From NCBI RefSeq assembly GCF_900107035.1, contig NZ_FNOJ01000009.1:54464-118463 (forward strand): a stretch of DNA of 64,000 bases, read 5' to 3'. The position numbers were made by a program, and so were the translations under genes. This stretch comes from Alicyclobacillus hesperidum (GTDB lineage Bacteria; Bacillota; Bacilli; Alicyclobacillales; Alicyclobacillaceae). This document shows positions 8,305 to 17,855 of this stretch, in pieces; within the stretch, counting starts at the first letter, position 1; every line of letters starts with the position of its first letter. The notes below the pieces were generated by a model, which was not told the origin of the DNA, did not search any database, and worked only from the letters and a program-made list of their open reading frames with translations.

Positions 8305-8598
8305 TCAGTAGCCTCCTGTGCCACGCTTTCCAGATTGAGGAGGGAGATAATAACCAGTTTCATGAGGTGGACGCAAATCGACGAGAATGACGTCCGTGCC
8401 AATTTTGACAATCTGATTCCACGGTATCACATAATCTTGCGTGCTGCCAACCATGCCGAAAAAGCGGCCTTGACCTGGTATCACGATGGAGCGAATCAAT
8501 CCACTATCGAGATCAATCTCCATGTCCCCAATGGTTCCGAGCCGCTTTCCGTCTTCGACATTGACGACATCCTTCGCTTGCAATTCGGAAATTCGCAT
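8305..8598 (-). CDS. ylmC: YlmC/YmxH family PRC-barrel sporulation protein
   Basis: A 97-aa PRC-barrel-like protein (MRISELQAKDVVNVEDGKRLG...GDMEIDLDSGLIRSIVIPG...DYVIPWNQIVKIGTDVILV), matching the YlmC/YmxH sporulation family. GGAGGCGG lies upstream; GTG at 8601 and ATG at 8598 are both possible starts. It follows sigG, the same position as ylmC in Bacillus. Confidence 0.88.
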   Translation of the reverse strand: MRISELQAKDVVNVEDGKRLGTIGDMEIDLDSGLIRSIVIPGQGRFFGMVGSTQDYVIPWNQIVKIGTDVILVDLRPPHETGYYLPPQSGKRGTGGY

Positions 8599-8656
8599 CA
8601 CCGTAGAGCCGCCTCCATTCGGTCACATGTTCATCATATGACCGAATGTGTCCCGT

Positions 8657-9436
8657 TTACGACTGGATGTGTTTGTGCATACGATTGATTGCGGCTTTTT
8701 CAAGCCGCGAGACCTGTGCCTGCGAGATGCCGATCTCGTCGGCCACCTCCATTTGCGTCTTACCCTCGTAAAAGCGCATGGAGAGAATCTTCTTTTCTCG
8801 GTCCGTCAATTTGTGCATCGCTTCGCGCAAGGCAATACCTTCGACCCAAGAGCTATCCTTTTCTCGTTCATCATGAATTTGATCCATGACATAAATCGGA
8901 TCGCCCCCGTCGTGATAAATAGGCTCAAACATCGAGACCGGGTCCTGAATGGCATCCAAGGCAAAAACGACCTCCTCCTTTGGGAGGTCCATTTCCTTGG
9001 CGATCTCGACAATAGTCGGCTCACGCAGGTGTTTTGTGGTCAACATATCTCGTATTTGCAGAGCTTTATAGGCGATATCGCGCAGTGACCGACTGACGCG
9101 AATCGGGTTGTTGTCCCGCAGATAGCGACGAATTTCACCGACAATCATCGGTACAGCGTAAGTGGAGAAACGCACGTTTTGGCTTAAGTCAAAATTATCG
9201 ATTGCTTTCATGAGTCCGATGCAACCGACCTGAAATAGGTCGTCCACATATTCTCCGCGATTGTTAAACCGCTGGATGACGGAGAGAACCAAACGCAGAT
9301 TGCCGTTCACCAATTTCTCACGTGCAGATAGATCGCCCGCCTGTAGTGAGGTGAACAATTCGCGCATCTGAGCATTGGTCAAAACGGGAAGTTGCGAGGT
9401 GTTGACGCCGCAGATCTCAACCTTGTTGCGTTTCAA
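8657..9436 (-). CDS. sigG: RNA polymerase sigma-G, forespore-specific
   Basis: Directs late forespore transcription. The near-invariant N-terminus (RNKVEICGVNTSQLPVL) is followed by region 2 (EKLVNGNLRLVLSVIQRF, YVDDLFQVGCIGLMKAIDNFD), region 3 (RVSRSLRDIAYKALQIRD) and the region 4 helix-turn-helix (TQMEVADEIGISQAQVSRLEK). At 259 aa it is full length. The start is TTG at 9436 behind a GGGGGG site. It follows sigE with a 133-bp gap in which a forespore promoter would be expected, but I could not pick one out reliably. Confidence 0.97.
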   Translation of the reverse strand: MKRNKVEICGVNTSQLPVLTNAQMRELFTSLQAGDLSAREKLVNGNLRLVLSVIQRFNNRGEYVDDLFQVGCIGLMKAIDNFDLSQNVRFSTYAVPMIVGEIRRYLRDNNPIRVSRSLRDIAYKALQIRDMLTTKHLREPTIVEIAKEMDLPKEEVVFALDAIQDPVSMFEPIYHDGGDPIYVMDQIHDEREKDSSWVEGIALREAMHKLTDREKKILSMRFYEGKTQMEVADEIGISQAQVSRLEKAAINRMHKHIQS

Positions 9437-9569
9437 AGAAGTCCCCCCAAAGGTGCCTGCTCGTCTGACACGGAGTATGTAGTATTTCCCAGAATTCGTC
9501 TTCAGTATCTCCGCGGCTTGCTAAGTTATGCACCATTCAGAGGGACATCCCATGAGAGCTTCAAACGCA

Positions 9570-10292
9570 TCACAACATCTTGTTGAATTCGCGCTGTAGA
9601 CGCTTTAAAATTCGCTTTTCCAAACGAGATATGTAGGACTGTGAAATCCCGAGCAGATCTGCCACATCTTTTTGTGTCATCTCCTGCCCGGTGCCTAAAC
9701 CAAACCGAAGCTGCATGATTTTACGCTCCCGTTCCGACAACTTGTCGAGTGCATCATAGAGAAGTTCGCGATCCACCTCGTCTTCCAGGTTACGATAAAT
9801 GGTATCGGATTCGGTTCCAAGTACGTCCGAAAGCAAAAGTTCGTTGCCGTCCCAATCGACGTTCAAAGGCTCGTCAAACGATACTTCTGAGCGAAGTTTG
9901 TTGTTGCGGCGCAAATACATAAGGATTTCGTTTTCGATACAACGAGATGCGTATGTGGCGAGTTTAATTTTTTTACTGGGATCAAACGTGTTCACAGCCT
10001 TGATTAAACCGATCGTCCCAATAGATACCAAATCTTCGATATGAATGCCAGTGTTTTCAAACTTACGCGCGATGTACACAACAAGTCGCAAGTTGCGCTC
10101 GATAAGCATGGAACGAACGGATTCATCGCCAGATGGCAGCCGTTCGAGCAAATACTGTTCTTCTTCGCGCGTCAGCGGCGGTGGTAACGCCTCGCTGCCC
10201 CCGACGTAGTATACTTCGTCAAGAGGACCGTGGATGCGAATCCGAATGCGCAGATACAGCAACCGCAGCCGAAGACGCAGCAGACGATTCAT
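9570..10292 (-). CDS. sigE: RNA polymerase sigma-E precursor (pro-sigma-E), mother-cell
   Basis: The early mother-cell sigma factor, made as an inactive precursor. The mature part begins near [16 protein letters not shown], as in B. subtilis, and carries region 2 ([28 protein letters not shown]) and region 4 ([24 protein letters not shown]). ATG at 10292 (240 aa) gives a pro-peptide of about 26 residues, rich in alternating Arg and Leu/Ile. An in-frame ATG at 10334 is also possible. Either way the 5' end lies inside the 3' end of spoIIGA (74 or 116 bp overlap), an unusual arrangement. Confidence 0.95.
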   Translation of the reverse strand: MNRLLRLRLRLLYLRIRIRIHGPLDEVYYVGGSEALPPPLTREEEQYLLERLPSGDESVRSMLIERNLRLVVYIARKFENTGIHIEDLVSIGTIGLIKAVNTFDPSKKIKLATYASRCIENEILMYLRRNNKLRSEVSFDEPLNVDWDGNELLLSDVLGTESDTIYRNLEDEVDRELLYDALDKLSERERKIMQLRFGLGTGQEMTQKDVADLLGISQSYISRLEKRILKRLQREFNKML

Positions 10293-11235
10293 GTCTTTGA
10301 GCGATCGCAATCCTTTCAACCTCATCAACTCCATTCATCAAGTCCATATGCAAAATCGCCTGAAAGGATCCGTCAGCACTGAGCTTGCCAGGAAATGCTG
10401 CGAACAGGCACGCTTCGGTGACCATTGTCCTCGTACCGCCTCGCTCAATGTAAACAACTTGTGGCCGCAAGGCGATGGTCAATCCTCGTCCAGAGGCGCT
10501 TTGGTAGGGGACCAACGCGATGTGATGACAAGCGGCAACGGTAGCCAAAGCCGCAAACAAATCTCCCCCCGACTTGACCGCTTCGCCCAGCTCGCTTGGC
10601 AACACGGGCAGAAGCACCTCCATATCGACAAACGATACAGGACGCTTTGATACCGGATCGGTCAATTGATTGCCAGAGTCGAACAGGCCCGTGAAACGCA
10701 ATGATACACCATCAAATTCGGCTTCAACCAACGCCGAAAAATTTTGTAACCGCGATTGCTTACGCAGATGTAACAACAAGCGACGGACGACAAACAAACA
10801 GAGCGGTACCCCGACCATCATGGCAAACGTCTCCCCAGACGTTCGGAAGATCAAGCCATGTTGGGTGAGTAGCGATTTGTCCAACGACACGCCTGGAACG
10901 GTGAAGCCAAGCGCGATGGACGCGCCAGCAAACACAAACGCAACAATGTAATACGCCCCAAGCAAACGGGCGAGATCGATCAGGTGCTTGTATGGAAGGG
11001 CAATCCATACCATGACAACCGACACGAGTGCCTTTCCCGGCCAGGTGGTTAGTGGGGACAATGCGGGAAAGAACAACAAGAGCGAATAGCATGCGCCGAC
11101 AAGCGCGCCAAGGGCGAGACGCCGCAACCGAGCACGCCGCTTCATCAACCAGCCTGTGGTCCAAAGCAGGATAAAATCCATCACTAGGTTGACGAGCCAA
11201 ACAACGTCGATGTAGACGACCGGCACCGCCTGCAC
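10219..11235 (-). CDS. spoIIGA: SpoIIGA, membrane aspartic protease processing pro-sigma-E
   Basis: Activates pro-sigma-E at the asymmetric septum. The N-terminal half has five hydrophobic segments (from [20 protein letters not shown]); the C-terminal half is a retroviral-like aspartic protease domain with the [10 protein letters not shown] motif (catalytic Asp), then [13 protein letters not shown] at 11235 (338 aa) has GAGGTGAT upstream and starts close to the family N-terminus. The C-terminal tail is about 25 residues of low complexity rich in Ala and Ser, and its codons double as the start of sigE. Confidence 0.93.
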   Translation of the reverse strand: MQAVPVVYIDVVWLVNLVMDFILLWTTGWLMKRRARLRRLALGALVGACYSLLLFFPALSPLTTWPGKALVSVVMVWIALPYKHLIDLARLLGAYYIVAFVFAGASIALGFTVPGVSLDKSLLTQHGLIFRTSGETFAMMVGVPLCLFVVRRLLLHLRKQSRLQNFSALVEAEFDGVSLRFTGLFDSGNQLTDPVSKRPVSFVDMEVLLPVLPSELGEAVKSGGDLFAALATVAACHHIALVPYQSASGRGLTIALRPQVVYIERGGTRTMVTEACLFAAFPGKLSADGSFQAILHMDLMNGVDEVERIAIAQRHESSAASSAAVAVSAHSDSHPRSS

Positions 11236-11315
11236 ACCATCACCTCGCGATGGGCCACGGCGTGTCCCAAAAGGTGCTGGACGGCCTTGAATCACCTGCC
11301 ATCCTTATGGATGAC

Positions 11316-11350
11316 AGTATAGTTTATCTCTATTACGAAGCCTGTCGGAA
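11316..11350 (-). promoter_or_regulatory. Possible spoIIG promoter with 0A-like box
   Basis: On the minus strand TATACT (11321-11316) is preceded about 21 nt upstream by CCGACA within TTCCGACAGG, whose complement contains TGTCGGA, one mismatch from the Spo0A box. The B. subtilis spoIIG promoter is known for an unusually long spacer with 0A boxes at the -35 region, and this resembles it. A CATCC-ATAA-GGATG hairpin follows. Tentative. Confidence 0.35.
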
Positions 11351-11441
11351 CTTGCCTGCGATCTCATAGACTTTTTGTAGAAGTATCACGAGGAATGTTG
11401 AGGAGGGCGTGCAAACCTGTCAACGGTCGACCATTGCACAC

Positions 11442-11486
11442 AATAGGAAAGGCCGTGCGGCAAGACTTTAAGCTATGCGCACGGCC
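11442..11486 (-). terminator. Terminator downstream of ftsZ
   Basis: A perfect 9-bp stem (GGCCGTGCG with CGCACGGCC, 18-nt loop) followed on the minus strand by TTTCCTATT. It separates the ftsA-ftsZ transcript from spoIIGA-sigE. Confidence 0.75.
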
Positions 11487-11519
11487 CCCTACTTCAAAAA
11501 AGAGCATATGGAACGCTTC

Positions 11520-12659
11520 TTAACGATCTCGGCCGAACTTGCTTCCGTTCTGCCGGCGCATGAACGCAGGAACATCCCAAGTGTTTCCTGTATTCGGCAC
11601 ATTGGGTGGTGCATCTTGCACTACAGAATGGCGTTGCACCGTTCCCCGCACCGCTGGTTCGTGTAAGTCATGATGCGTGTGACCCGGGCGCTGCGTGTGT
11701 TGCTGATTGCCTTCAAATCCCGTGGCAATCACCGTTACGACAATTTCGTCCTGCAATTCAGGGTCGATAGCAGCACCGAAAATCATGTTAACTTCCGCAT
11801 CCGCAGTCGTTGACACTATATCGGCTGCTTCGTTGACTTCCCACAAACTTAAGTTCGTGCCGCCCGCGACGTGCATCAACACCCCGCGTGCGCCGTCGAT
11901 GGACGTTTCGAGCAAGGGCGAGGAAATCGCCTTTTTCGCCGCTTCCGCCGCCCGATTTTCGCCTGACGCGATTCCGATACCCATGAGCGCCGACCCTCGC
12001 TCAGTCATAATGGCTTTCACGTCCGCGAAGTCGACGTTGATCAAAGCCGGCGTTGCAATCAACTCTGAAATACCCGAAACGCCTTGCCTGAGCACATTGT
12101 CCGCTTCGCGGAACGCCTCGAGGACTGGCGTGTTGCGATCAACAATTTCGAGCAATCGGTCGTTGGGGATAACGATGAGGGTGTCCACCTTCTCCTTGAG
12201 TTCAGCTACACCCTGTTCCGCCTGAATCATGCGACGGCGCTGCTCGAACCGAAACGGCTTCGTGACGACACCCACCGTCAACGCGCCAAGTTCCTTCGAA
12301 ATTTCAGCGATGACAGGCGCTGCACCCGTTCCCGTACCGCCGCCCATGCCCGCGGTCACGAAGACCATATCCGCACCGCGCAAAGCGTTGGCCAACATTT
12401 CGCGGCTCTCCTCGGCAGCCTTCTTTCCGATCTCTGGATTCGCTCCAGCACCCAAGCCGCGTGTTAGTTTTTCGCCAATTTGCAGACGCGTCTCTGCCTT
12501 CGCCAGCTTTAAAGCCTGTGCGTCCGTATTGACGACGATGAACTCGACACCCTTAACACCTGATTCAATCATTCGGTTGACCGCGTTACACCCGCCGCCG
12601 CCGACGCCTATCACCTTGATATTGGCAAGGGAATCCGATTCAAAATCAAATTCCAACAT
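11520..12659 (-). CDS. ftsZ: Cell division protein FtsZ
   Basis: The tubulin-like GTPase that forms the Z ring. It contains [16 protein letters not shown], the signature loop [18 protein letters not shown], and the T7 loop [12 protein letters not shown] variable linker (about residues 318-365) leads to the conserved C-terminal peptide [10 protein letters not shown], which binds FtsA and other partners. At 379 aa it is standard. It follows ftsA by 85 bp and is followed by a terminator. Confidence 0.98.
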   Translation of the reverse strand: MLEFDFESDSLANIKVIGVGGGGCNAVNRMIESGVKGVEFIVVNTDAQALKLAKAETRLQIGEKLTRGLGAGANPEIGKKAAEESREMLANALRGADMVFVTAGMGGGTGTGAAPVIAEISKELGALTVGVVTKPFRFEQRRRMIQAEQGVAELKEKVDTLIVIPNDRLLEIVDRNTPVLEAFREADNVLRQGVSGISELIATPALINVDFADVKAIMTERGSALMGIGIASGENRAAEAAKKAISSPLLETSIDGARGVLMHVAGGTNLSLWEVNEAADIVSTTADAEVNMIFGAAIDPELQDEIVVTVIATGFEGNQQHTQRPGHTHHDLHEPAVRGTVQRHSVVQDAPPNVPNTGNTWDVPAFMRRQNGSKFGRDR

Positions 12660-12744
12660 GATGGCTCCTCCTAATCTCTATGGCTCCGCTTTTCCCCTGC
12701 GACGGTTTGGTGCCAGCGCACACACGTACGCCAACTCGCCTGTA

Positions 12745-13980
12745 TTACACGAAATCGCGCAGCCAATCCTTAATTCGCGCAAATACACTGACGTTGTTCG
12801 CCGGCCGAACCTGACGGCTCGCCGCGTTGACTTCCGCCGCCGACGGGCGCAGCCCTGTACGCGCAGCGTAAGCAATCGTTCCAACGCCATTGACGAACGA
12901 CGGGTCGCGCACACCGAGAAATTCTGGAATGGCGATACGAACCGGAGACTGCAACTCCTCACTGGCCAAATCGGCAGCCGCAGGTGTCGACATCACACCT
13001 CCGTGGAACACATATCCGGCTGGCAAATCATCCGCATAGCCCATCTTTTCAATCTCTTTTTGCACGAGCGCAAATATCTCCTGCATGCGAGGTTCAACAA
13101 TCGTTGCCAAGTCGTACTGAGTATACTCGGTTTCCTTGTTACTCCCCATCCGAGGCACGCGGAACGTCTCATGCTCCGAAGCTTGGGAAACCATCGCACA
13201 AGCATGCCGTAATTTGACTTGCTCTGCCGCAGTGGTGCTTGTCCGCAGACCAATCGCAATATCGTGGGTGACGTAGTCACCACCCATCGGGATGATGCTC
13301 GTCCCCATCAAAACACCGTTGCTAAAGACCGTCACGGACGTCGCTCCGGCGCCGACATCGACGAGTGCCACGCCCAGGCGACGTTCGTCCTGGGTTAAGG
13401 CAATGTGACTCGCCGCCATCGGCGCGAGCACCAAGTTCGCGACCTCCAGTCCGGCCCGCTCCACACAGCGTACAACGTTGTGAATCGCCGTGCGGCTACC
13501 TGTGATCAAATAAGCCTCCACCTCGAGGCGAACACCGAGCATACCGCGCGGATCCATAATCCCACGCAGGCCGTCGACAATGAACTCCTTTGCGACGACG
13601 TCGATGACTTCGCGTTCTGGAGGCAGCGCCACGACGCGAGCTTGCTGCAAAACGCGTTCGATATCTTCATCTGTAATTTCTCGATCCGCCGACGACACCG
13701 CTACCACACCATGACTGCTATGAAGTTGAATGTGATTCCCTGAAATCCCAACATAAGCAGACGAGATGTGAATGCCAACCATGCGCTCCGCATGGTCAAC
13801 TGCTTCTCGGATCGATTCAACAGTCATATCTATATCGACAATGGAACCGTGGCGCAGTCCCTCACCAGAGGCGGAGCCAACTCCAATGACGTTGATGCTG
13901 TTTCCGGTCGGCTCTCCGATAATAGCTCGTATTTTCGAAGTGCCGATGTCAAGACTGACGATGTAATCTTCTTTGGCCAA
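12745..13980 (-). CDS. ftsA: Cell division protein FtsA
   Basis: An actin-like ATPase that tethers FtsZ to the membrane. It has the phosphate-1 loop SLDIGTSKIRAIIGE, the 1C domain (GSIVDIDMTVESIREAVDHAERMVG), phosphate-2 VDVGAGATSVTVF and the adenosine motif VFHGGVMSTP. The C-terminus RIKDWLRDFV is the amphipathic membrane-targeting helix. Full length at 411 aa. Confidence 0.97.
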   Translation of the reverse strand: MAKEDYIVSLDIGTSKIRAIIGEPTGNSINVIGVGSASGEGLRHGSIVDIDMTVESIREAVDHAERMVGIHISSAYVGISGNHIQLHSSHGVVAVSSADREITDEDIERVLQQARVVALPPEREVIDVVAKEFIVDGLRGIMDPRGMLGVRLEVEAYLITGSRTAIHNVVRCVERAGLEVANLVLAPMAASHIALTQDERRLGVALVDVGAGATSVTVFSNGVLMGTSIIPMGGDYVTHDIAIGLRTSTTAAEQVKLRHACAMVSQASEHETFRVPRMGSNKETEYTQYDLATIVEPRMQEIFALVQKEIEKMGYADDLPAGYVFHGGVMSTPAAADLASEELQSPVRIAIPEFLGVRDPSFVNGVGTIAYAARTGLRPSAAEVNAASRQVRPANNVSVFARIKDWLRDFV

Positions 13981-14072
13981 CCGAGTGGCACCTCCCTAGA
14001 CCGCCCAAGACTGCGATTCTCTTTCTATTTCCACACGCTTTTCGACAATCCTCTATGACTTGCGAAAAATAT

Positions 14073-14456
14073 TCACGACTGGACATTGCGCGCTGCAATA
14101 TCGCGCTCCAACTTGCGCTGGCGCATCAGTAAAAAGACATGCCGGCGGATGGCCGCAATATTTTGGAACAGACGCACGCCAAACGCAACTACTGCAGCCA
14201 AATAAAGGTCAACACCGAGTTGATTCCCAATATAAGCAAGTAAAGCTGCAATCAGCGCGTTCGTGAAAAAGCCCGTCAAAAACACAGCACTATCAAACGT
14301 CTTTTCAAAGCTCGCCCGAATACCGCCAAAAACCGTATCTAAAGCCGCGAGGATCGCAATCGACAAATAACTTGTAAACGCAACTGGGATTGCCACGTTG
14401 GTTACTAAGCCGAGCGCGACACCGACGGCTAGTCCAAGCACAGGCAGCCAAATCAT
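14073..14456 (-). CDS. sbp: Small basic family protein (DUF1290)
   Basis: A 127-aa membrane protein with about four hydrophobic segments, the conserved AILAALDTVFGGIRASFEKTFD block and a basic C-terminus (RQRKLERDIAARN). It occupies the same position upstream of ftsA as sbp in Bacillus. It overlaps the preceding DUF881 gene by 1 nt. Function unknown; probably division or sporulation related. Confidence 0.88.
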   Translation of the reverse strand: MIWLPVLGLAVGVALGLVTNVAIPVAFTSYLSIAILAALDTVFGGIRASFEKTFDSAVFLTGFFTNALIAALLAYIGNQLGVDLYLAAVVAFGVRLFQNIAAIRRHVFLLMRQRKLERDIAARNVQS

Positions 14457-15187
14457 CAGCCATTCCCCTCCTTGGCATACTGTCCTGGCAGCGGGCCGCT
14501 GTACCCCGGTACGGTGACTCCGTCTTTTTGTGGGTACGAGCGGACGATAAAATCTTCTCCCATCGCCTCAAAATATCCTTGTAGCACTTCTACTGTCAAT
14601 GCCGCCTGCATATCTTGAATGTTGCCCACCGCACGAATGACGTACGGCGTGGTGATGGGATGGCCGTTCACGTGTACGCCCCCAATCCCATCCACTTCCA
14701 CAAGGCGAATCGCTGATGTCGCAACGAGGCGTTGATCATTGATGGATATCGCGGTGGCGCCATTGCCAAGCAACACGTTAACAACCTCGTCCAGCCACTG
14801 GTCGGCCTGCTGCGGAAATAGAGCCATTTGCGCCGGATTGGCGCCGAGCTTGGCGTCTGGCTGAATCGTGATGGTGATGCCAGGTCCAGAGGTAGGAAGA
14901 ATGCCCGCCTGCTGCTCCAGTGATTTTTCATCCTTCTGTAGCACCTCGCGCAACTCGCTGGCACTGCCACTCGCTGCGCGGTACTCAGCGAGCTGCGCAT
15001 TCAACTTGGATACCTGCTGTTCCAACAACAAGTGCTCCTGGGCTTGCTCCTGCACCTGCGTACGCAAGTCAATATAGCTGGTAGATTGTTGCCCAAACGA
15101 ATTTTGCGAGGTCAGCTGCACGGTAAGCATAAAGCCCAGAGCCGTGGCTGTGGCTGTCGCTCCCCAGACGAGACTGCGCCGTTTCAT
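14456..15187 (-). CDS. DUF881 family protein (YlxW-like)
   Basis: A 243-aa protein with one N-terminal membrane segment, a coiled coil (residues about 45-90) and a DUF881 domain: GPGITITIQ, then DEVVNVLLGNGATAISINDQRLVATSAI, GVHVNGHPITTPYVIRAVGN. The extracytoplasmic role is unknown. It is a tandem paralogue of the next gene upstream, as in Bacillus, where ylxX and ylxW precede sbp. Confidence 0.9.
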   Translation of the reverse strand: MKRRSLVWGATATATALGFMLTVQLTSQNSFGQQSTSYIDLRTQVQEQAQEHLLLEQQVSKLNAQLAEYRAASGSASELREVLQKDEKSLEQQAGILPTSGPGITITIQPDAKLGANPAQMALFPQQADQWLDEVVNVLLGNGATAISINDQRLVATSAIRLVEVDGIGGVHVNGHPITTPYVIRAVGNIQDMQAALTVEVLQGYFEAMGEDFIVRSYPQKDGVTVPGYSGPLPGQYAKEGNG

Positions 15188-15196
15188 CGCCTCACC

Positions 15197-15907
15197 TCAA
15201 TTCACCGGCTGCAACGAGTTTGTGTAGGCCGGCATGTCGATGTCATTCTCGACTTGTGGCGTCGACACCTGCAGCCCTTGTTGACGCAATGCGTCAAGGA
15301 TGCCTCCTTGAATTTCAAGAGCCGATGTGAGCGTCGCTGGGTCACCAATGGCCGAGACGGTAAACGGTGCACCGAGCCGGTGGCCATTGACCGAGACGAC
15401 CGGCCCTTGACACTGGATGGCCGACGTTGCAACGACTCGATAGTCGTTGATGGCCACAGCCTCCGCTCCCGCGGTGAACAGTTCGTTGACGAGATTGCGG
15501 ATGTTCCAATCGTGCGCCAAGATTTGCTCGATATCGGTGCCCCCTGAATCACCGTCGTTCAGGGTCAGCACGACACCCGGCCCATGCACAGGCGTACTGC
15601 CAGCCAAGATGCGTTCCCCACTCAAGCGCGCCTGCAGGTCTTGCAAAGATTGGCTCGATCCGGCCGACTTTTGTTCGTACTGTGCAATCTCAGCTGTCAG
15701 GTTGGCGAGTGTCTGGTCTGCCTCCTGATTTGACGCCTTTAACTCCGACAAGCGTTGCGTCAACTGTCGGTTGACGGCTGAACTGCCAGTATCGAGCACA
15801 CCGAGGGCCGCAGCCACATGATTCTGTCGATAGCTGACGGCAATCATGAACCCAAGCACGACCGATACAGTGGTCAGCGACCATGTAAGCCTTTGTTGCG
15901 CGTTCAC
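15197..15907 (-). CDS. DUF881 family protein (YlxX-like)
   Basis: A 236-aa protein with the same plan as its neighbour: one N-terminal hydrophobic segment, a coiled coil, and DUF881 (GPGVVLTLNDGD, NELFTAGAEAVAINDYRVVATSAIQ, VSVNGHRLGAPFTVSAIG). It overlaps the divIB stop by 4 nt (ATGA type coupling) and leads into the second DUF881 gene. Confidence 0.9.
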   Translation of the reverse strand: MNAQQRLTWSLTTVSVVLGFMIAVSYRQNHVAAALGVLDTGSSAVNRQLTQRLSELKASNQEADQTLANLTAEIAQYEQKSAGSSQSLQDLQARLSGERILAGSTPVHGPGVVLTLNDGDSGGTDIEQILAHDWNIRNLVNELFTAGAEAVAINDYRVVATSAIQCQGPVVSVNGHRLGAPFTVSAIGDPATLTSALEIQGGILDALRQQGLQVSTPQVENDIDMPAYTNSLQPVN

Positions 15908-16773
15908 GGTTTACCGCCTCCGGTTTGTGATGTCAAGCCATTTGCCGCTGAGTTCGCTCCCGCAACACCATTCCCGCCTGTCCCCGCGTTCTGCTGACTA
16001 CTACTCGTCGGCTGCGAGCCATTCGTGACAGGAGCCAACGGGGTATAGCGGTACGGAGGTTGGCCTGTCAAATCCACCGTACCAGGCTTGTACCCTTTTT
16101 GCACAAAGTAATGAACGACAGATTGCATTGCGTTTACCGCACCAGCCAGACTGTCAGCATCCGCAAGTACCACAAACCCGTTGTCCAAATACATAGAAAT
16201 GGTTCCATCCCCATTGATATGGAACTCGGAAACGTCCGTGAGTTCGCCTGCCGGCACTTTTGCCAACTGCCTGCACACCGTCGAGACATCCCCGTTCATC
16301 ATCGCATGGACTTGCACGTGTTCATCAGGTCCCGATACGAGCGGATATGGCAAGCCGGCGGACGATGGTTCCGCCGCAAACACGTATCCGTTGTTCAGCA
16401 GTTCATAGAATGATCCAGCTTCTGCATATACAGCCACTACCTGCCGCTCACGCAATGAAAGAGACACGGAGCCATGTAGCCAGTCGACTGTGACGGCAGC
16501 AGACTGTACCATCGGTAGCCGCCGTTCGATTCGCGCGGCTGCCTGCTTGGTGTTGACCTGCCACAGACTTTCCCCCAACTCGACGCCGCTGTTGGCCACA
16601 ACATCAGCTTGCGCAATGGTGGTATTGCCCTTGACGGCAATTTGCCGAACGCGGGCGAGCGGCGACTCTAAAGCCACAATCAGGCCGATAAAGACAAAAA
16701 ATCCTACGACGATTTTTCGATTGCGAGCCTTGCGTCGATCGCGCTGTTCTGCCGTCTCCGGCCGATGTGGCAT
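15904..16773 (-). CDS. divIB: Cell division protein DivIB/FtsQ
   Basis: A bitopic divisome protein: basic cytoplasmic N-terminus (about 20 residues), a membrane segment (VVGFFVFIGLIVALE), the POTRA domain (RVRQIAVKGNTTIAQADVVANSGVELGESLWQVN) and a beta domain with LRERQVVAVY and LNNGYVFA. The C-terminal 45 residues are low complexity, rich in Ser, Gly, Asn and Ala. In this cluster it follows the 3' part of murA. Confidence 0.92.
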   Translation of the reverse strand: MPHRPETAEQRDRRKARNRKIVVGFFVFIGLIVALESPLARVRQIAVKGNTTIAQADVVANSGVELGESLWQVNTKQAAARIERRLPMVQSAAVTVDWLHGSVSLSLRERQVVAVYAEAGSFYELLNNGYVFAAEPSSAGLPYPLVSGPDEHVQVHAMMNGDVSTVCRQLAKVPAGELTDVSEFHINGDGTISMYLDNGFVVLADADSLAGAVNAMQSVVHYFVQKGYKPGTVDLTGQPPYRYTPLAPVTNGSQPTSSSQQNAGTGGNGVAGANSAANGLTSQTGGGKP

Positions 16774-16835
16774 GCATTCACGCCCTTTACTTCAACTTGC
16801 CCATGATAGGTGCCGCTTGCGCGGCACCTATTGCT

Positions 16836-17816
16836 CTAATCATTCACTTTGATGCGCTCGATGCACGCACCAACGGTGGACAAATGCGTTTCAATCGCCT
16901 GATAGCCGCGATCGATATGATACACGCCGTCGACTTCAGTTGCGCCGCTGGCCGCCAAACCTGCCACGAGGAGCGCGGCGCCACCGCGCAGGTCAGAGGC
17001 ACATACCTTGGCCCCGGAGAGATTCGGTACACCGCGCACGATGGCTGTCCTCAGATCCACCGAGATGTCGGCGCCCATGCGCAGGAGCTCATCCACGTGC
17101 TTAAAACGCGCCTCAAACACACTTTCCTGAATCACGCTGGTGCCTTGAGCTACGGTTAGAAACGCCATAAATGGCGCCTGCAAATCAGTGGGGAAACCAG
17201 GGAACGGCGCCGTCCGAAAGTCGACGGCCGAAGGGGCGCCATCACAGATAAGCGTAATTATATCATGCTCCGTGTCGACGCGAACACCCGCATCTCGTAA
17301 TTTTTGGATGACAGCACCCAAATGCCCAGGTTCGGCACCAGTCAGCGTAATCTTTCCCATCGTCGCGGCCGCTGCCAACATCAGCGTTCCCGTCACAATG
17401 CGATCCGGAATGATGCGATAGCCGATCTCGCCAAGTTCTGAGCAACCGTGCACGACGATGCGGTCATGCCCTGCGCCTTCGATGCGAACGCCAGCTTCGC
17501 GCAGGAAGTTCGCCAGATCGACAACCTCTGGCTCTCGCGCGGCGTTCTCGATCACAGTGGTACCATCTGCCAAGGCCGCGGCCATTAACAAGTTCTCGGT
17601 CGCACCGACGGAAGGAAAGTCCAAGGCAATGTGCGCGCCGAGCAGCCTCTTTGCTGTGCAGCGGATATCACCGTGCTCTTCCTCAATTCGCGCACCGAGC
17701 GCACGCATGCCGCGCAAATGAAAATCGATGGGCCGCTGACCGATGACACACCCCCCTGGCTTGCTCACGGTCACTTCGCCAAAGCGGGCGAGTAGTGGCC
17801 CCATCAGGAAGATGGA
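16836..17816 (-). CDS. murA: MurA C-terminal part (split gene, 3' fragment)
   Basis: UDP-N-acetylglucosamine 1-carboxyvinyltransferase, first step of peptidoglycan precursor synthesis. This fragment covers residues about 94-419: SIFLMGPLLARFGEVTVS, the active-site loop KPGGCVIGQRPIDFH with the catalytic Cys, and the motifs ENLLMAAALA, DRIVTGTLMLAAA, PGFPTDLQAPFMA, VFEARFKHVDELLRMGADI and DLRGGAALLVAGLAA. It lacks the first ~93 residues, which are at 20599-20901 beyond a recombinase element. Upstream in-frame codons to 17843 belong to the element. No stop or frameshift is seen. Confidence 0.93.
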   Translation of the reverse strand, partial: SIFLMGPLLARFGEVTVSKPGGCVIGQRPIDFHLRGMRALGARIEEEHGDIRCTAKRLLGAHIALDFPSVGATENLLMAAALADGTTVIENAAREPEVVDLANFLREAGVRIEGAGHDRIVVHGCSELGEIGYRIIPDRIVTGTLMLAAAATMGKITLTGAEPGHLGAVIQKLRDAGVRVDTEHDIITLICDGAPSAVDFRTAPFPGFPTDLQAPFMAFLTVAQGTSVIQESVFEARFKHVDELLRMGADISVDLRTAIVRGVPNLSGAKVCASDLRGGAALLVAGLAASGATEVDGVYHIDRGYQAIETHLSTVGACIERIKVND

Positions 17817-17855
17817 GGAACCCATACAGTGTGTTGTACTCAATAAGGCACATCG

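Noticed and set aside
10292..10334. Longer sigE start at ATG 10334
   Set aside because: It would give a pro-peptide about 14 residues longer than in the family; ATG 10292 yields a normal 26-residue pro-peptide. It is kept as an alternative only.
12678..12962. Open frames on either strand within ftsA, ftsZ, pbpB and other large genes
   Set aside because: They are shadows of well-supported genes, without ribosome sites or recognisable products.
17817..17843. Start of a short stand-alone MurA at 17843
   Set aside because: The codons from 17843 to the junction are element sequence and have no ribosome site. A MurA lacking the first 93 residues would miss Lys22.
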